Origin: Sphingopyxis sp. H050
Lineage (GTDB): Bacteria > Pseudomonadota > Alphaproteobacteria > Sphingomonadales > Sphingomonadaceae
Assembly: GCF_001468265.1 (NCBI RefSeq)
Contig: NZ_LNRZ01000003.1
Location: 248,001-312,000 of the forward strand
Direction of reading: 5' to 3'
Length of the DNA: 64,000 nucleotides
Positions 33,665 to 45,258 of the stretch are shown piece by piece; the stretch's first letter is position 1, and each line of letters opens with the position of its first letter. The notes under the pieces are model-generated. The model did not search any database, had not been told where the DNA came from, and saw only the letters and a program-made list of their open reading frames with translations. Both the position numbers and the translations under genes were made by a program.

Positions 33665-35164
33665 TTACAGGCAGGCCTCGAGATACGGCTGGTCGAAGCC
33701 GTATTGGCGCGCCTTTTCCAGCGTATAGGGGCGCAGGCCCATCGCGCGATACTCGCCGATGATCTTGCCGTCCTTGTCCTCGTCCAGATATTCGAACTTG
33801 AACAATTCCTGGGTGACGATGACGTCGCCCTCCATGCCGATCACCTCGGTCACATTGGTGACGCGGCGCGAACCGTCGCGCAGGCGCTTGATCTGGACGA
33901 TCAGGTCGACCGAATCGGCGATCTGCTTCGAGATCGCTTCCTTCGGGATCTTGATGTCGCCCATCAGCACCATGTTTTCCATACGGCCGAGGCATTCGCG
34001 CGGGCTGTTGCTGTGCAGCGTGCACATCGACCCGTCGTGACCCGTGTTCATCGCGGCGAGGAGGTCGAAACACTCCGCGCCGCGGACTTCGCCCATGATG
34101 ATGCGGTCGGGCCGCATGCGCAGCGCGTTCTTGACGAGGTCGCCCATGTGGATCGCGCCATTGCCCTCGAGGTTCGCCGGGCGGGTTTCGAGCGGCAGCC
34201 AGTGCGGCTGCTGCAGGCGAAGTTCGGCGGCGTCTTCGATCGTCAGCACGCGCTCGCCGGGGTCGATCATCTTCGACAGGGCGTTGAGCATCGTCGTCTT
34301 GCCCGAACCCGTACCGCCCGAGATGACGATGTTGAAGCGGCTGGCGCCCGCGATCTTCAGCGCGGTGCACATCTTCTGGCTCATCGCGCCCCACTGGTGG
34401 AGCATGTCGAGCGTGATCGGCTTGGCCGAGAATTTACGAATCGAGATCGCGGTGCCGCGCAAGCTGAGCGGCGGGACGATCACGTTGACGCGGCTGCCGT
34501 CCTTCAGGCGGGCGTCGGCGAGCGGCGTGGTCTGGTCGACGCGGCGGCCGACGAGGTTGCAGATGCGCTGCGCGATCTGGAACAGATGCTGTTCGTCGCG
34601 GAATTGGATCGGCGCGATGACCAGCTGGCCCTTGCGCTCGATATAGGTCTGGTACGGGCCGTTGACCATGATGTCCGAAATGTCGGGATCGGCCAGCAAT
34701 TCCTCGAGCGGACCGAAGCCCAGCAGCTCGTCGACGAGCACCTTTTCCAGCGCGAACTGCTCGCGGCGGTTCAATGTGATGCGCAGCTCGGCGAGCACTT
34801 CGAGGATGATCGGACGGAATTCCTCGGTGAGCTCGTCCTTCGACAGTGTCGCCGCGGCCTCCGGGTCGACACGCTCGAGCAGGCGCGGCAGCACCTGCTC
34901 CTTGATCTTGTGAACGCTGGCTTCGAACCCTTGCGCCTTTTCCGGCTCCGCCATGTCGGCGGTCGAGCGCTGGTTCAGCCGCTCCATCGCCTCCTCTTCG
35001 GGGGTCAGGTTCGACGGGATCGGCGGCGGCGCCGTTTCGGGGGCGGGGGTTTCGATCGCGGGGAACTGGCTGCCGCCGGACAGGCCGGAGCCTCCCTGCA
35101 TCGGCTTCGCCACGCCAAAAGCGGGGCGGCCAGCGGTTCCGGGACGGCGTCCGAATGCACTCAT
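33665..35164 (-). CDS. cpaF: CpaF/TadA-family secretion ATPase
   Basis: A 499-residue CpaF-type type II/IV secretion ATPase. A Pro-rich N-terminal region (to ~60) is followed by a helical N-domain, and the ATPase domain has Walker A GGTGSGKTT, RMRPDRIIMGEVRGAE (Walker B/Asp-box region) and THSN-like MCTLHSNSP. It powers Flp/Tad pilus assembly at the inner membrane. No other tad/cpa gene is beside it; the neighbours on both sides are unrelated. The start is ATG 35164 (GTG one codon before is possible). Confidence 0.88.
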   Translation of the reverse strand: MSAFGRRPGTAGRPAFGVAKPMQGGSGLSGGSQFPAIETPAPETAPPPIPSNLTPEEEAMERLNQRSTADMAEPEKAQGFEASVHKIKEQVLPRLLERVDPEAAATLSKDELTEEFRPIILEVLAELRITLNRREQFALEKVLVDELLGFGPLEELLADPDISDIMVNGPYQTYIERKGQLVIAPIQFRDEQHLFQIAQRICNLVGRRVDQTTPLADARLKDGSRVNVIVPPLSLRGTAISIRKFSAKPITLDMLHQWGAMSQKMCTALKIAGASRFNIVISGGTGSGKTTMLNALSKMIDPGERVLTIEDAAELRLQQPHWLPLETRPANLEGNGAIHMGDLVKNALRMRPDRIIMGEVRGAECFDLLAAMNTGHDGSMCTLHSNSPRECLGRMENMVLMGDIKIPKEAISKQIADSVDLIVQIKRLRDGSRRVTNVTEVIGMEGDVIVTQELFKFEYLDEDKDGKIIGEYRAMGLRPYTLEKARQYGFDQPYLEACL

Positions 35165-35297
35165 CACAATATCCTGCTTCGAATCAAACGGGTTGGGAAA
35201 TCAGCCAATTTTCGTGGCTAAACCCCCATTCGATACGGTGAATAAATCGGAAACTTTGACATTCTCCTAATGCGGAGGCCGATATCGGAGCGGGCGC

Positions 35298-35331
35298 AAA
35301 AAAGCCCGCATCCGGTCGGATGCGGGCTCTT
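35298..35331 (-). terminator. Rho-independent terminator of the atp operon
   Basis: On the minus strand GAGCCCGCATCC-GACC-GGATGCGGGC forms a long perfect stem followed by six Ts (35298-35303). It begins about 25 bp after the atpC stop. Confidence 0.88.
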
Positions 35332-35354
35332 GAGACGCCGTGGACGGCGAAAGA

Positions 35355-35612
35355 TCAGCCGGCGATATGCTCGGCAAGGACGGTGAGGCCGCCTTCATTG
35401 ACTTCGGCGAAGCCGCCTTCGACCTCGATCGTCTCGGGCGCGGCGCCGCTCGTGGCATAGATGGTCAGCGGGCCGTTGCGCAGCGTTGCCATGAACGGCG
35501 CGTGGCCTTCGAGCACCGAGAAATCGCCCTCGCTGCCTGGCACGGTGACCATATAGACGTCGCTCGACCGCTCGAGGCGGGCGGGGGTGACGAGTTCGAA
35601 CTTCAGAGCCAT
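35355..35612 (-). CDS. atpC: F1F0 ATP synthase epsilon subunit
   Basis: 85 residues, the short alphaproteobacterial form of F1 epsilon ([44 protein letters not shown], then [16 protein letters not shown]). It keeps the beta-sandwich and lacks most of the C-terminal helical pair, so helical self-inhibition is not expected. It is the last gene of the atp operon, 123 bp after atpD; that gap is filled by an inverted repeat. ATG 35612 follows GGGGGAG. Confidence 0.9.
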   Translation of the reverse strand: MALKFELVTPARLERSSDVYMVTVPGSEGDFSVLEGHAPFMATLRNGPLTIYATSGAAPETIEVEGGFAEVNEGGLTVLAEHIAG

Positions 35613-35621
35613 TCTCAAATC

Positions 35622-35730
35622 TCCCCCCTCCCGCTTGCGGGAGGGGTCGGGGGAGGGACTGTTTCGTTTATAGCGGACGGCCCGTCCCCTGACAGGCCCT
35701 CCCCTAACCCCTCCCGCAAGCGGGAGGGGA
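35622..35730. repeat. Paired CCCTCCCGC palindromes between atpD and atpC
   Basis: CCCCTCCCGCTTGCGGGAGG on the left and CCCCTCCCGCAAGCGGGAGG on the right are each self-complementary and are arranged as an inverted pair around ~40 bp. This is a mobile-looking intergenic repeat sitting inside an essential operon. Confidence 0.8.
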
Positions 35731-35735
35731 ATCTT

Positions 35736-37274
<1,539 letters not shown>

Positions 37275-37280
37275 TCAAAA

Positions 37281-37838
37281 TCAGCTTACGAAGCTGAAAG
37301 TAATAACATGCTGCTGTTCGCCGACGCGTTGGTCGGAAGTGGTGATCGCTAGAAGGGCCTTCTGTCCACCTACCTCGTAATTGAACGTCTCGTAGGTCAG
37401 ATTAGCGTTGCCTTGGCGTCGCTTCTCAGGCTTTCCTGAGTTGCCCGAAGAGCTGGTGCTCAACGACGTCGTCAATGCGTGAAATTGCCCAATCACTGCT
37501 GCTTCGTCAGCCTCAGCGATACGAACTTCGCAGATGCCTATTGGGTTATAGGCGAGTAGAAGTTGGGCTTGGCTGGGACTGCTCAGCGCCCAAGCCACCC
37601 CGCCCGATTTTCCAAACAGTGCTGTGGTAGCCGCCTCGGGTAAGCGGCGAGCAAGTGCATTGCCTTCTCCCAGCACGGATAGCGCTCGGGCCTTGTCGCC
37701 CGCGGTCGCTACACAGAATGACTTGAACAGAGCGACGCCGTCCTTTGCGCGAGCATCAGATGCCATCGCCTCGCTGGCAATAGCCGTAAAGCTCGTCGCG
37801 AGCCCAATGCAAATAAAGGCGAGGCGAAGCTTATGCAT
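37281..37838 (-). CDS. Unrecognised exported protein inserted in the atp operon
   Basis: 185 residues. The signal peptide is MHKLRLAFICIGLATSFTAI with cleavage near SEAMA; the mature part has two Cys (SFCVATAGD and GICEVRI) that could pair, and a Ser-rich linker (SLSTSSSGNSGKPEKRR). Its ATG is one base after the atpG TAA, so translation is coupled, and atpD follows after 21 bp. Base composition is visibly lower in G+C than the flanking atp genes, and codons such as ATA and TTA occur, suggesting insertion by transfer. Not recognised as a known ATP-synthase factor. A role in the complex is unsupported. Confidence 0.72.
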   Translation of the reverse strand: MHKLRLAFICIGLATSFTAIASEAMASDARAKDGVALFKSFCVATAGDKARALSVLGEGNALARRLPEAATTALFGKSGGVAWALSSPSQAQLLLAYNPIGICEVRIAEADEAAVIGQFHALTTSLSTSSSGNSGKPEKRRQGNANLTYETFNYEVGGQKALLAITTSDQRVGEQQHVITFSFVS

Positions 37839-37839
37839 G

Positions 37840-38715
37840 TTACAGCGCTTCCGCGCCTGCAATGATTTCGATGAGTTCGGTGGTGATCGCCGCCTGACGC
37901 GTGCGGTTGTAAACGATGGTCAGCTTGTTGATCAGCTCGCCCGCGTTGCGCGTTGCATTGTCCATCGCGGTCATCGACGCGCCCTGTTCGGACGCGGCGT
38001 TTTCAAGCAGGCCCTTGAAGATCTGGATGGTGACGTTGCGTGGGAGCAGGTCGGCGAGGATCGCCTCCTCGTCGGGTTCATATTCGACGGCGGCGCCGCT
38101 CGACGCCGGAACGTCGGCGGGCGGCGGAACCGGGATCATCTGCTGGCCGGTCGCGATCTGGAGCAGCGCCGAACGGAACTTCGAATAGAAGAGATGCGCG
38201 ACGTCGAACGCGCCGGCTTCGTACATCTCCATGACCTTCGCCGAGATGTCGCTCGCCTGATCGAAGCCGATGTCGCGGATGCCGGTGGTCTCATATTGCT
38301 CGACGATCTGGCCGGGGAAAAGGCGCGCGATCACCGGGCGGCCCTTGCGGCCGACGAGGTAGAACAGGACCTTCTTGCCCTCGGCCTGCAGTTCGAGCGC
38401 CTTGTCGCGCGCGGCCTTGACGATGTTCGAGTTGAACGCACCCGCAAGGCCGCGGTCGCTGTTGAGCACGACGAGCAGGTGCGTGTCGCTCTTGCCCGTG
38501 CCCGACAGCAGCTTGGGCGCCGAATCCGATGCGCCGACCTTCGACGCGAGGCTCGCGACGACGCCTTCGAGCCGTTCGGCATAGGGGCGCGCGGCTTCGG
38601 CGGCCGCCTGTGCTTTACGCAGCTTCGCGGCGGCGACCATCTTCTTGGCCTTGGTGATCTTCTGGGTCGATTTGACCGAGACGATCCGCCCTTTGAGTTC
38701 CTTCAGACTGGCCAT
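37840..38715 (-). CDS. atpG: F1F0 ATP synthase gamma subunit
   Basis: 291 residues with the terminal helices that form the rotor shaft: [20 protein letters not shown] at the start and [20 protein letters not shown] near the end. ALA-type insert [15 protein letters not shown] lies in the middle. ATG 38715 follows AGAGAGG closely; TTG one codon upstream is possible. Upstream, 76 bp containing a CCCCGCGAAGGCGGGG repeat separate it from atpA. Its stop is 1 bp from the inserted gene's start. Confidence 0.95.
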   Translation of the reverse strand: MASLKELKGRIVSVKSTQKITKAKKMVAAAKLRKAQAAAEAARPYAERLEGVVASLASKVGASDSAPKLLSGTGKSDTHLLVVLNSDRGLAGAFNSNIVKAARDKALELQAEGKKVLFYLVGRKGRPVIARLFPGQIVEQYETTGIRDIGFDQASDISAKVMEMYEAGAFDVAHLFYSKFRSALLQIATGQQMIPVPPPADVPASSGAAVEYEPDEEAILADLLPRNVTIQIFKGLLENAASEQGASMTAMDNATRNAGELINKLTIVYNRTRQAAITTELIEIIAGAEAL

Positions 38716-38730
38716 CAAGCCTCTCTCTGT

Positions 38731-38781
38731 GTGTCCCCGCGAAGGCGGGGACCCATGGGCCCCCGCCTTCGCGGGGGCTCA
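38731..38781. repeat. CCCCGCGAAGGCGGGG inverted repeat between atpA and atpG
   Basis: TCCCCGCGAAGGCGGGGA and CCCCCGCCTTCGCGGGGG are each palindromic and lie back to back around ACCCATGGG. This class differs from the other repeats in the window. It should fold into a strong hairpin in the atp mRNA. Confidence 0.8.
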
Positions 38782-38791
38782 CAGTTATGGG

Positions 38792-40324
<1,533 letters not shown>

Positions 40325-40359
40325 TCAGCCTTTCATCGGGCAGTTTGGCGTACGGGCTT

Positions 40360-40926
40360 TCAGCCCTTCATCGCCTGGGCGAAACTGTTGAGACGGGTAC
40401 GGATGCTGCCGTCGATCAGCTGGCTGCCCAGCTGGACGACGAGGCCGCCGAGGATGGCGGGGTCGACGGTGGTCGCGATCTGGACGTCGCGGCCGACACG
40501 GGTCTTGAGATTGGCGGCAAGCGCCTTCAGCTGCTCGGCGCTCAGCGGATGCGCGCTGGTGACCTTCGCCGTCACTTCGCCGCGGTGCGCCGCGACGATC
40601 GCATGATAGGCGTCGATCATGCCGGCAAGGTCGCCGAGGCGGCGGTTGTCGGCGAGGACGCCCAGAAACTTCGTCGTCAGCGGATCGAGCTTCATTGCCC
40701 TGGCGACCGCGGCGATCGCTTTCGCCGCATCGCTGCGACCGACGACCGGGCTGGAAACGAGTGCGGCGAGGTCCGCCGATTCGGCGAGCCCGGCCTTCAG
40801 GTCCGACAGGCTCTTCTGGACGCTGTCGATGGCATTCGATTCGCGCGCCAGATCGAACAGCGCGCTGGCATAGCGGCCCGCGAGGCCCGCCGTGATGTTG
40901 CCCTGAATGCCGCCGGAATTCTCCAC
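40360..40926 (-). CDS. atpH: F1F0 ATP synthase delta subunit (first gene of atp operon)
   Basis: 188 residues. The N-terminal helical domain (GLAGRYASALFDLARE) and C-terminal GGLVVQLGSQLIDGSIRTRL block identify the stator delta/OSCP subunit linking F1 to the b subunits. GTG 40926 is chosen: AAGGAC lies nine bases upstream and it gives the normal family length, whereas the longer frame runs into the leader. The F0 genes are elsewhere, as usual for alphaproteobacteria. Confidence 0.93.
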   Translation of the reverse strand: MENSGGIQGNITAGLAGRYASALFDLARESNAIDSVQKSLSDLKAGLAESADLAALVSSPVVGRSDAAKAIAAVARAMKLDPLTTKFLGVLADNRRLGDLAGMIDAYHAIVAAHRGEVTAKVTSAHPLSAEQLKALAANLKTRVGRDVQIATTVDPAILGGLVVQLGSQLIDGSIRTRLNSFAQAMKG

Positions 40927-40981
40927 GCGTAAAAGTCCTTTGCTACGATCCCGTGGGGGATGGGTCGCACGGGTTTCAGCG

Positions 40982-41040
40982 GATATTCGAGAATATCCCC
41001 CGCAGCGAAGTCGCGGCGCGCCTAGCAACGATTCTGTTGC
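40982..41040. promoter_or_regulatory. Two inverted repeats upstream of atpH
   Basis: GATATTC-GA-GAATATC (40982-40997) and GCAAC-N6-GTTGC (41025-41040) lie 55-115 bp upstream of atpH. They could be leader hairpins or operators for the atp operon. A TTGCAT-type -35 is nearby but no convincing -10 was found, so the promoter itself is not placed. Confidence 0.4.
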
Positions 41041-41082
41041 AATGCAAGGTGAGGGTGGGATGAATCACACCGCCTCCCGGCC

Positions 41083-41168
41083 CCGTTCGCGCCGAGCTTG
41101 TCGAAGCGCCGTCCTTTCTCCAAAGTGGACCGGTAAGAACGGGGCTTCGACACGCTCAGTCCGAACGG
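41083..41168. repeat. Sphingomonad REP-type inverted repeat (second copy)
   Basis: The left arm begins CCGTTCGCGCCGAGCTTGTC and the right arm reads GCTTCGACACGCTCAGTCCG and ends at AACGG (41168). It has the same architecture as the copy at 30757-30844 and lies between the divergent atpH and dienelactone hydrolase genes. Confidence 0.8.
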
Positions 41169-41184
41169 ATGAGGGGAGTTATCG

Positions 41185-41862
41185 ATGGGCGAGATGATCC
41201 GGATGACGATGGACGACGGCGCCGAGATCGCCGTCTATCACGCGCAGGCGGAGGGCGAGCGCCGCGGCGGGCTGGTGCTCATCCAGGAGATTTTCGGCGT
41301 CACCGACCATATCCGCGAGCTGTGCGACGACTATGCCGCCGACGGCTATGAGGTGCTCAGCCCCGCGCTGTTCGACCGCGAGCATCCGGGGTTCGAGAGC
41401 GACTATTCGGGGCCGCAGTTCCAGCGCGCGGTGCAGCTGGCGCGCGAGCTGCATCCGTTCGAGCAGAGCCTGAAGGACGCGCAGACCTGCATCGACGCGC
41501 TCAAGGGCAAAGGGCCGGTGTTCATCACGGGCTATTGCTATGGCGGGTCGGTCGCGTGGCGGATGGCGCAGATCAGCCCCGACCTCGCGGCGTCTTCATC
41601 CTATTATGGCAGCCTCGTCCCGACGATGTTCAAGGACGAGGCGCCGGCCTGCGCCACCATCGCCCATTTCGGCCGCTTCGACGAGGGGATCCCGATGGAG
41701 GGCGTCGAGGCGCTGATCGCCAAGGCGCATCCGACCGCGCAGATTTTCGTCTATGAGGCCGGGCACGGCTTCAACAGCGACCGGCGCAAGGATTATCACG
41801 AGGCGAGCGCCGATCTGGCGCGCGAGCGGACGCTGATGCTGTTCCGGGCGTGCGGCGGGTGA
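41185..41862 (+). CDS. Dienelactone hydrolase family protein
   Basis: A 225-residue alpha/beta hydrolase. The nucleophile Cys is in GYCYGGS (about residue 118), the acid Asp in HFGRFDEGIP and the His in AGHGFN, the classical Cys-Asp-His triad of dienelactone hydrolase. Preference for a Cys nucleophile fits lactone or ester substrates; no aromatic-degradation genes are nearby, so the true substrate is open. A strong GAGGGGAG precedes ATG 41185. It overlaps the next gene by GTGA. Confidence 0.85.
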   Translation: MGEMIRMTMDDGAEIAVYHAQAEGERRGGLVLIQEIFGVTDHIRELCDDYAADGYEVLSPALFDREHPGFESDYSGPQFQRAVQLARELHPFEQSLKDAQTCIDALKGKGPVFITGYCYGGSVAWRMAQISPDLAASSSYYGSLVPTMFKDEAPACATIAHFGRFDEGIPMEGVEALIAKAHPTAQIFVYEAGHGFNSDRRKDYHEASADLARERTLMLFRACGG

Positions 41863-42389
41863 GGCTGATCGTCATCCACGGCCCCGCCGCGAGCGGAAAG
41901 CTGACCGTCGCGAAGGAACTTGCGGCGCTGACCGGGCTGCCGCTGTTCCACAACCATCTGGTCGTCGACGCGCTGCTGAGCGTGTTTCGCTTCGGCAGCC
42001 CGGCGTTCGTCGAGCTGCGCGAGAAAATCTGGATGGACGTCTTCGCCGCCGCAGCGGCGGAGAATCGCTCGCTGATCTTCACCTTCCATCCCGAGGCGAG
42101 CGTCGCGCCCGATTTTCCCGCGCGCGTCGCGGCGCTCGTCGGCGGAGCGGGCGGGCAGGTCGATTTCGTGGCGCTGACCTGCGCGCCGGACATCATCGAG
42201 ACGCGCATCGAGGCGCCGGCGCGGCAGGCGAGCGGCAAGCTCTCGTCGCTGGCGCTGTATAACGAGCTGGAGGCGAAGGGCGCCTTTGCCTATCCGCCGC
42301 TGCCCCCGGCCGCGGTGGAGATCGACAGCGGCACGACCGAACCCGACGAGGCGGCGCGGCTGATCCGCGAGACGCTGGGGCTGCGCTAA
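41859..42389 (+). CDS. P-loop NTPase, shikimate-kinase/AAA-like small kinase
   Basis: 176 residues. LIVIHGPAASGKLT is a Walker A loop near the N terminus (a Leu follows the Lys where Ser/Thr is usual, with Thr one further), LFHNHLVVD and FTFHPEAS follow, and the C terminus reads VEIDSGTTEPDEAARLI, a pattern common in small nucleotide or sugar kinases. I start at GTG 41859, which overlaps the hydrolase stop as GTGA and begins directly before the P-loop. The substrate is not deducible. Confidence 0.68.
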   Translation: MRLIVIHGPAASGKLTVAKELAALTGLPLFHNHLVVDALLSVFRFGSPAFVELREKIWMDVFAAAAAENRSLIFTFHPEASVAPDFPARVAALVGGAGGQVDFVALTCAPDIIETRIEAPARQASGKLSSLALYNELEAKGAFAYPPLPPAAVEIDSGTTEPDEAARLIRETLGLR

Positions 42390-42437
42390 CCCGATCTCAA
42401 CCTGTCGCGCGCACGCTCGTGTGCGAGGAGAGCGCCC

Positions 42438-42992
42438 ATGCCGCTGATCGCCGCCCTGCTGCTGTCGGGGACGAGCTTCGCCATCGACCCGTCCTACAAG
42501 CCGGTGTCCGACCAGCTCGCGCCCGCGCGCGCGGGCAAGGTCCAGTGTCACGAGCCCGATCCCGCCGCGCGCACTTGCCGGATATTGACATGGCTCAGCG
42601 AAGGCGCGAACGGCCGCGTCCAGCTCCGCCAACTCACCGCGCTCGCCGACAGCCCGTCGCTCGCGGCCGAGCTGCGTTTTACGCTGACGCGCGAGGGAAC
42701 GGCCTTCTGCGGCGTCGTCGACGACAGCTATATGGCGGGGTTTCGCATCGTCAGCGGCCGCGCGCCCTATGCGCCGGCAGACAACAAGCGCTATGCGATC
42801 CGCTATCGCGAGGCGATGATCGAGGCGCTGTGGAACCGCAAGACCTGCGCCTATGCCTTTGCCAGGCCTGGCGACCCGATGCAACTCGAGGTCGGGACGG
42901 TCGACGGCGAGTTCGCGGGCGAACTGATGGCAAGCTATATCTGGATCGACCCCGGCGCGGGCTGGCGGCTCAAGGCGCGGCCGCCGGTTTGA
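42438..42992 (+). CDS. Hypothetical exported protein
   Basis: 184 residues with a short signal peptide (MPLIAALLLSGTSFA). The mature part has four Cys (VQCHEPD, RTCRIL, AFCGVVD, KTCAYAF) that could form two disulfides, and YMAGFRIVSG, then a C-terminal SYIWIDPGAGWRL. A very good GAGGAGAG ribosome site precedes it. Its last 23 bp overlap the convergent serine protease gene. I do not recognise the family. Confidence 0.6.
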   Translation: MPLIAALLLSGTSFAIDPSYKPVSDQLAPARAGKVQCHEPDPAARTCRILTWLSEGANGRVQLRQLTALADSPSLAAELRFTLTREGTAFCGVVDDSYMAGFRIVSGRAPYAPADNKRYAIRYREAMIEALWNRKTCAYAFARPGDPMQLEVGTVDGEFAGELMASYIWIDPGAGWRLKARPPV

Positions 42993-44526
42993 CCGCCGAC
43001 GCCGTGGCGGCGCCGGCCGCCGCCTTCTGGCACTGATAGACCAGCCGTTCGTTCGGGCTGGCGGGCAGCGCGCTGCGGATCGCGTCCTGCTGGACGGCGA
43101 GCGCGGCGATCTGACTCTGATCGGCGGTGCAGCTCTTGACCGTCACGCCGGCGCGAATCTCGCGCGCTTTCGCCATCGTTTCGGCATCGAGCAGATAGCG
43201 GTCGACGCGATAGTCGCGCCCCGCGGGGTCGATCGAGGCGACGGTGACGGTCGCTTCATCGTTGGGCACCAGGATCCGCTGCCAATTCCCGTCGGCGCCC
43301 TCAGTATATTGCGTCTTGTCGTTGACGCAGCCGTTCTCGCCGATCTTGATCGGCACGTCGGTGGTTTCGGACACGGTGATGCGGCTGCGGTCCTGGCGGA
43401 TCATGCAGAGCAGATTGCCCTCGGCGAGCTTTGGTGCGGCCTCGCTGGCGGGGGCTTGGGTTTCGGCGGCGATCTCGGCGCGGGCATCGGGGCGGGTGAC
43501 GAACAGGATCGCGGCGAGGACGATCAGCACGCCGCCCGCGCCGCCCGCGATCTTGGCCTTGCGCATATTCTGCTGGCCATAGAACATCAGGCCGGCGCCC
43601 GCCGCCAGCGCGCCGACCACGAAGATCACGCCCGCCAGCGCGATGCGGTTCTCGCGCGCCGCCAGCGCATCCTCCTCGGCGCGGGCTTCCTTGAGCTCGC
43701 GGTCGAGGCGCGCGGCCGCTTCCTTCCCGGCGTTCGCTTCGGCCGCCGCGCGGGCATCGGCCTCGATCGCGGCGCGGTCGCGCGCGTCGGCCTCGGCCAG
43801 CGACAGGCAGGGCGTGCCGATCGAGCCATATTGCTGCCCGGCATCGGACAGGAAGCGCGACAGCTCGCGCGCCGAGATGGCGAAGGCGAAGGGCGAATCG
43901 CCGTCGTCGGCGCGGGTGATCGCGCTGTTGATCCCGACGACTCGGCCGCAGCCGTCGACCAACGGGCCGCCCGAGTTGCCGCGTGAGATTTTGGCGGTGT
44001 GGACCAGCATCGCGACCCCGTCGACGCTCTGTGTATTGGACAGATTGCCCTCGCTCCGCGTCGGGGTGCGCGGGGTGATATAGTCGGAGGAGCTCCGCGC
44101 AGTCGCCAGGTCGACATTGCCCGGATAGCCGAGCGCGACGACATCGGCGCCCGAATCGAGCGGACCCGAATAGACCGCCGCGGCGGGCAGGCGGGTGCCC
44201 GTGATCTCGATCAGCGCCAGGTCGCGCGCCGTGTCGATCGCGATCAGCTTGGCGCCATAGCTTTTCTGCCCCTCCGACGGGACGACGCCCAGCGCGACAT
44301 TGTCGGGGTATCTGGCCGCCGATTCGACGACATGCGCGTTGGTCACGATTCGCGTCGGCGAGATGGCGATGCCGCTGCCGTGGCCGAAGCCGACGACCTC
44401 GCCATCGACCATCGCAACGGTGACGACGCGCACGACGCTGCGCGAGGCGGCGCTGATATCGTCGGCGGCGCGGGCCGGAAGCGTGAGGGCGATCAGGGCG
44501 AGGAACAGCGCAAGGAGGCGGGTCAT
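42970..44526 (-). CDS. Membrane-anchored trypsin-like serine protease
   Basis: 518 residues: signal peptide (ending LPARAAD), S1-type protease domain with the triad in TNAHVVES, TARDLALIE and ISRGNSGGPL (about 25-235), a charged coiled coil (ARDRAAIEADARAAAEANAGK and on), two hydrophobic segments (IALAGVIFVVGALAAGAGLMF; AGGVLIVLAAILFV, quoted in part), then a ~150-residue C-terminal domain with Cys residues. No PDZ domain is seen, unlike DegP/HtrA. The layout suggests a periplasmic protease tied to the inner membrane, with the C-terminal part possibly sensing. Substrate unknown. Confidence 0.82.
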   Translation of the reverse strand: MTRLLALFLALIALTLPARAADDISAASRSVVRVVTVAMVDGEVVGFGHGSGIAISPTRIVTNAHVVESAARYPDNVALGVVPSEGQKSYGAKLIAIDTARDLALIEITGTRLPAAAVYSGPLDSGADVVALGYPGNVDLATARSSSDYITPRTPTRSEGNLSNTQSVDGVAMLVHTAKISRGNSGGPLVDGCGRVVGINSAITRADDGDSPFAFAISARELSRFLSDAGQQYGSIGTPCLSLAEADARDRAAIEADARAAAEANAGKEAAARLDRELKEARAEEDALAARENRIALAGVIFVVGALAAGAGLMFYGQQNMRKAKIAGGAGGVLIVLAAILFVTRPDARAEIAAETQAPASEAAPKLAEGNLLCMIRQDRSRITVSETTDVPIKIGENGCVNDKTQYTEGADGNWQRILVPNDEATVTVASIDPAGRDYRVDRYLLDAETMAKAREIRAGVTVKSCTADQSQIAALAVQQDAIRSALPASPNERLVYQCQKAAAGAATASAVKPAAAP

Positions 44527-44787
44527 GGCGCGGAACCTAGCCGCTGACGGTGCGAAGGCAAGCTAGAGATAGGGCCTCCGCATGATCAACCACGCGCCCG
44601 CACTGCCGTAGAAGATCATCGGCGACCGGAGGCGGTCTTCTCCGTGCCGGGGAGGATCGGCGCTGTCCGCTCCCCACCTCCAATGCCGCCCCCCATCGAA
44701 GCCCCCCGAACTTTGAACGCAAGCATCGGGAAGCGCCCCCGATCGCGGCGTGGCATTGCGGTCTCAGCCAAGAGAAAGGACTGAAAA

Positions 44788-45258
44788 ATGACCTATATGA
44801 TCCGGGGGCTGGCCTCCGATCCCTTCGCCGGATTGTTTGATCTGGATGACGCTGCGCTCGCGGCGATCAACGCCCGCCGCGTCACCGCGACCGCTGACCG
44901 CGGGTTCCCGTGCCGCATCAGCCTGGAGGATGCGAAGGCGGGGGAGGCGCTGATCCTGCTGCATCACACCAGCCACGATGTCACGACGCCCTATCGCAGC
45001 AGCTATGCGATCTATGTCCGGCCGGGCGTCACCGCGGCGACCTATCGTGACGCGACCCCGCCGGTGTTCGAGGGACGCCCGCTCGCGCTGCGCGCGTTCG
45101 ATGCGGCAGGGATGTTGCAGACCGCACGGCTTGCGGGGCCGGGCGAGGCCGATGGCGCGATCCGCGACCTGTTTGCCGATGAGGCTATTGCCTATATCGA
45201 CGCGCACAACGCCGCGCATGGCTGTTTCGCCGCGCGAATCGAAAGGGATGCAGCATGA
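44788..45258 (+). CDS. DUF1203 family protein
   Basis: 156 residues with the family-like blocks RGFPCRISLEDAKAGEALILL, YRSSYAIYVRPG and a C-terminal IAYIDAHNAAHGCFAARIE. This matches what I know of DUF1203, function unknown. Ribosome site AAAGGAC precedes ATG 44788. It overlaps ada by ATGA, so it leads a three-gene operon; co-translation with ada hints at an alkylation or genotoxic-stress link. The 261 bp upstream hold no further gene or obvious operator. Confidence 0.75.
   Translation: MTYMIRGLASDPFAGLFDLDDAALAAINARRVTATADRGFPCRISLEDAKAGEALILLHHTSHDVTTPYRSSYAIYVRPGVTAATYRDATPPVFEGRPLALRAFDAAGMLQTARLAGPGEADGAIRDLFADEAIAYIDAHNAAHGCFAARIERDAA

Noticed and set aside
35622..35730. Calling the atpD-atpC palindromes a terminator
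   Set aside because: There is no U-tract and atpC lies downstream; the real terminator is at 35298-35331.
44527..44787. Possible ncRNA or riboswitch before DUF1203
   Set aside because: I could not find a convincing conserved fold or terminator; only scattered short palindromes.
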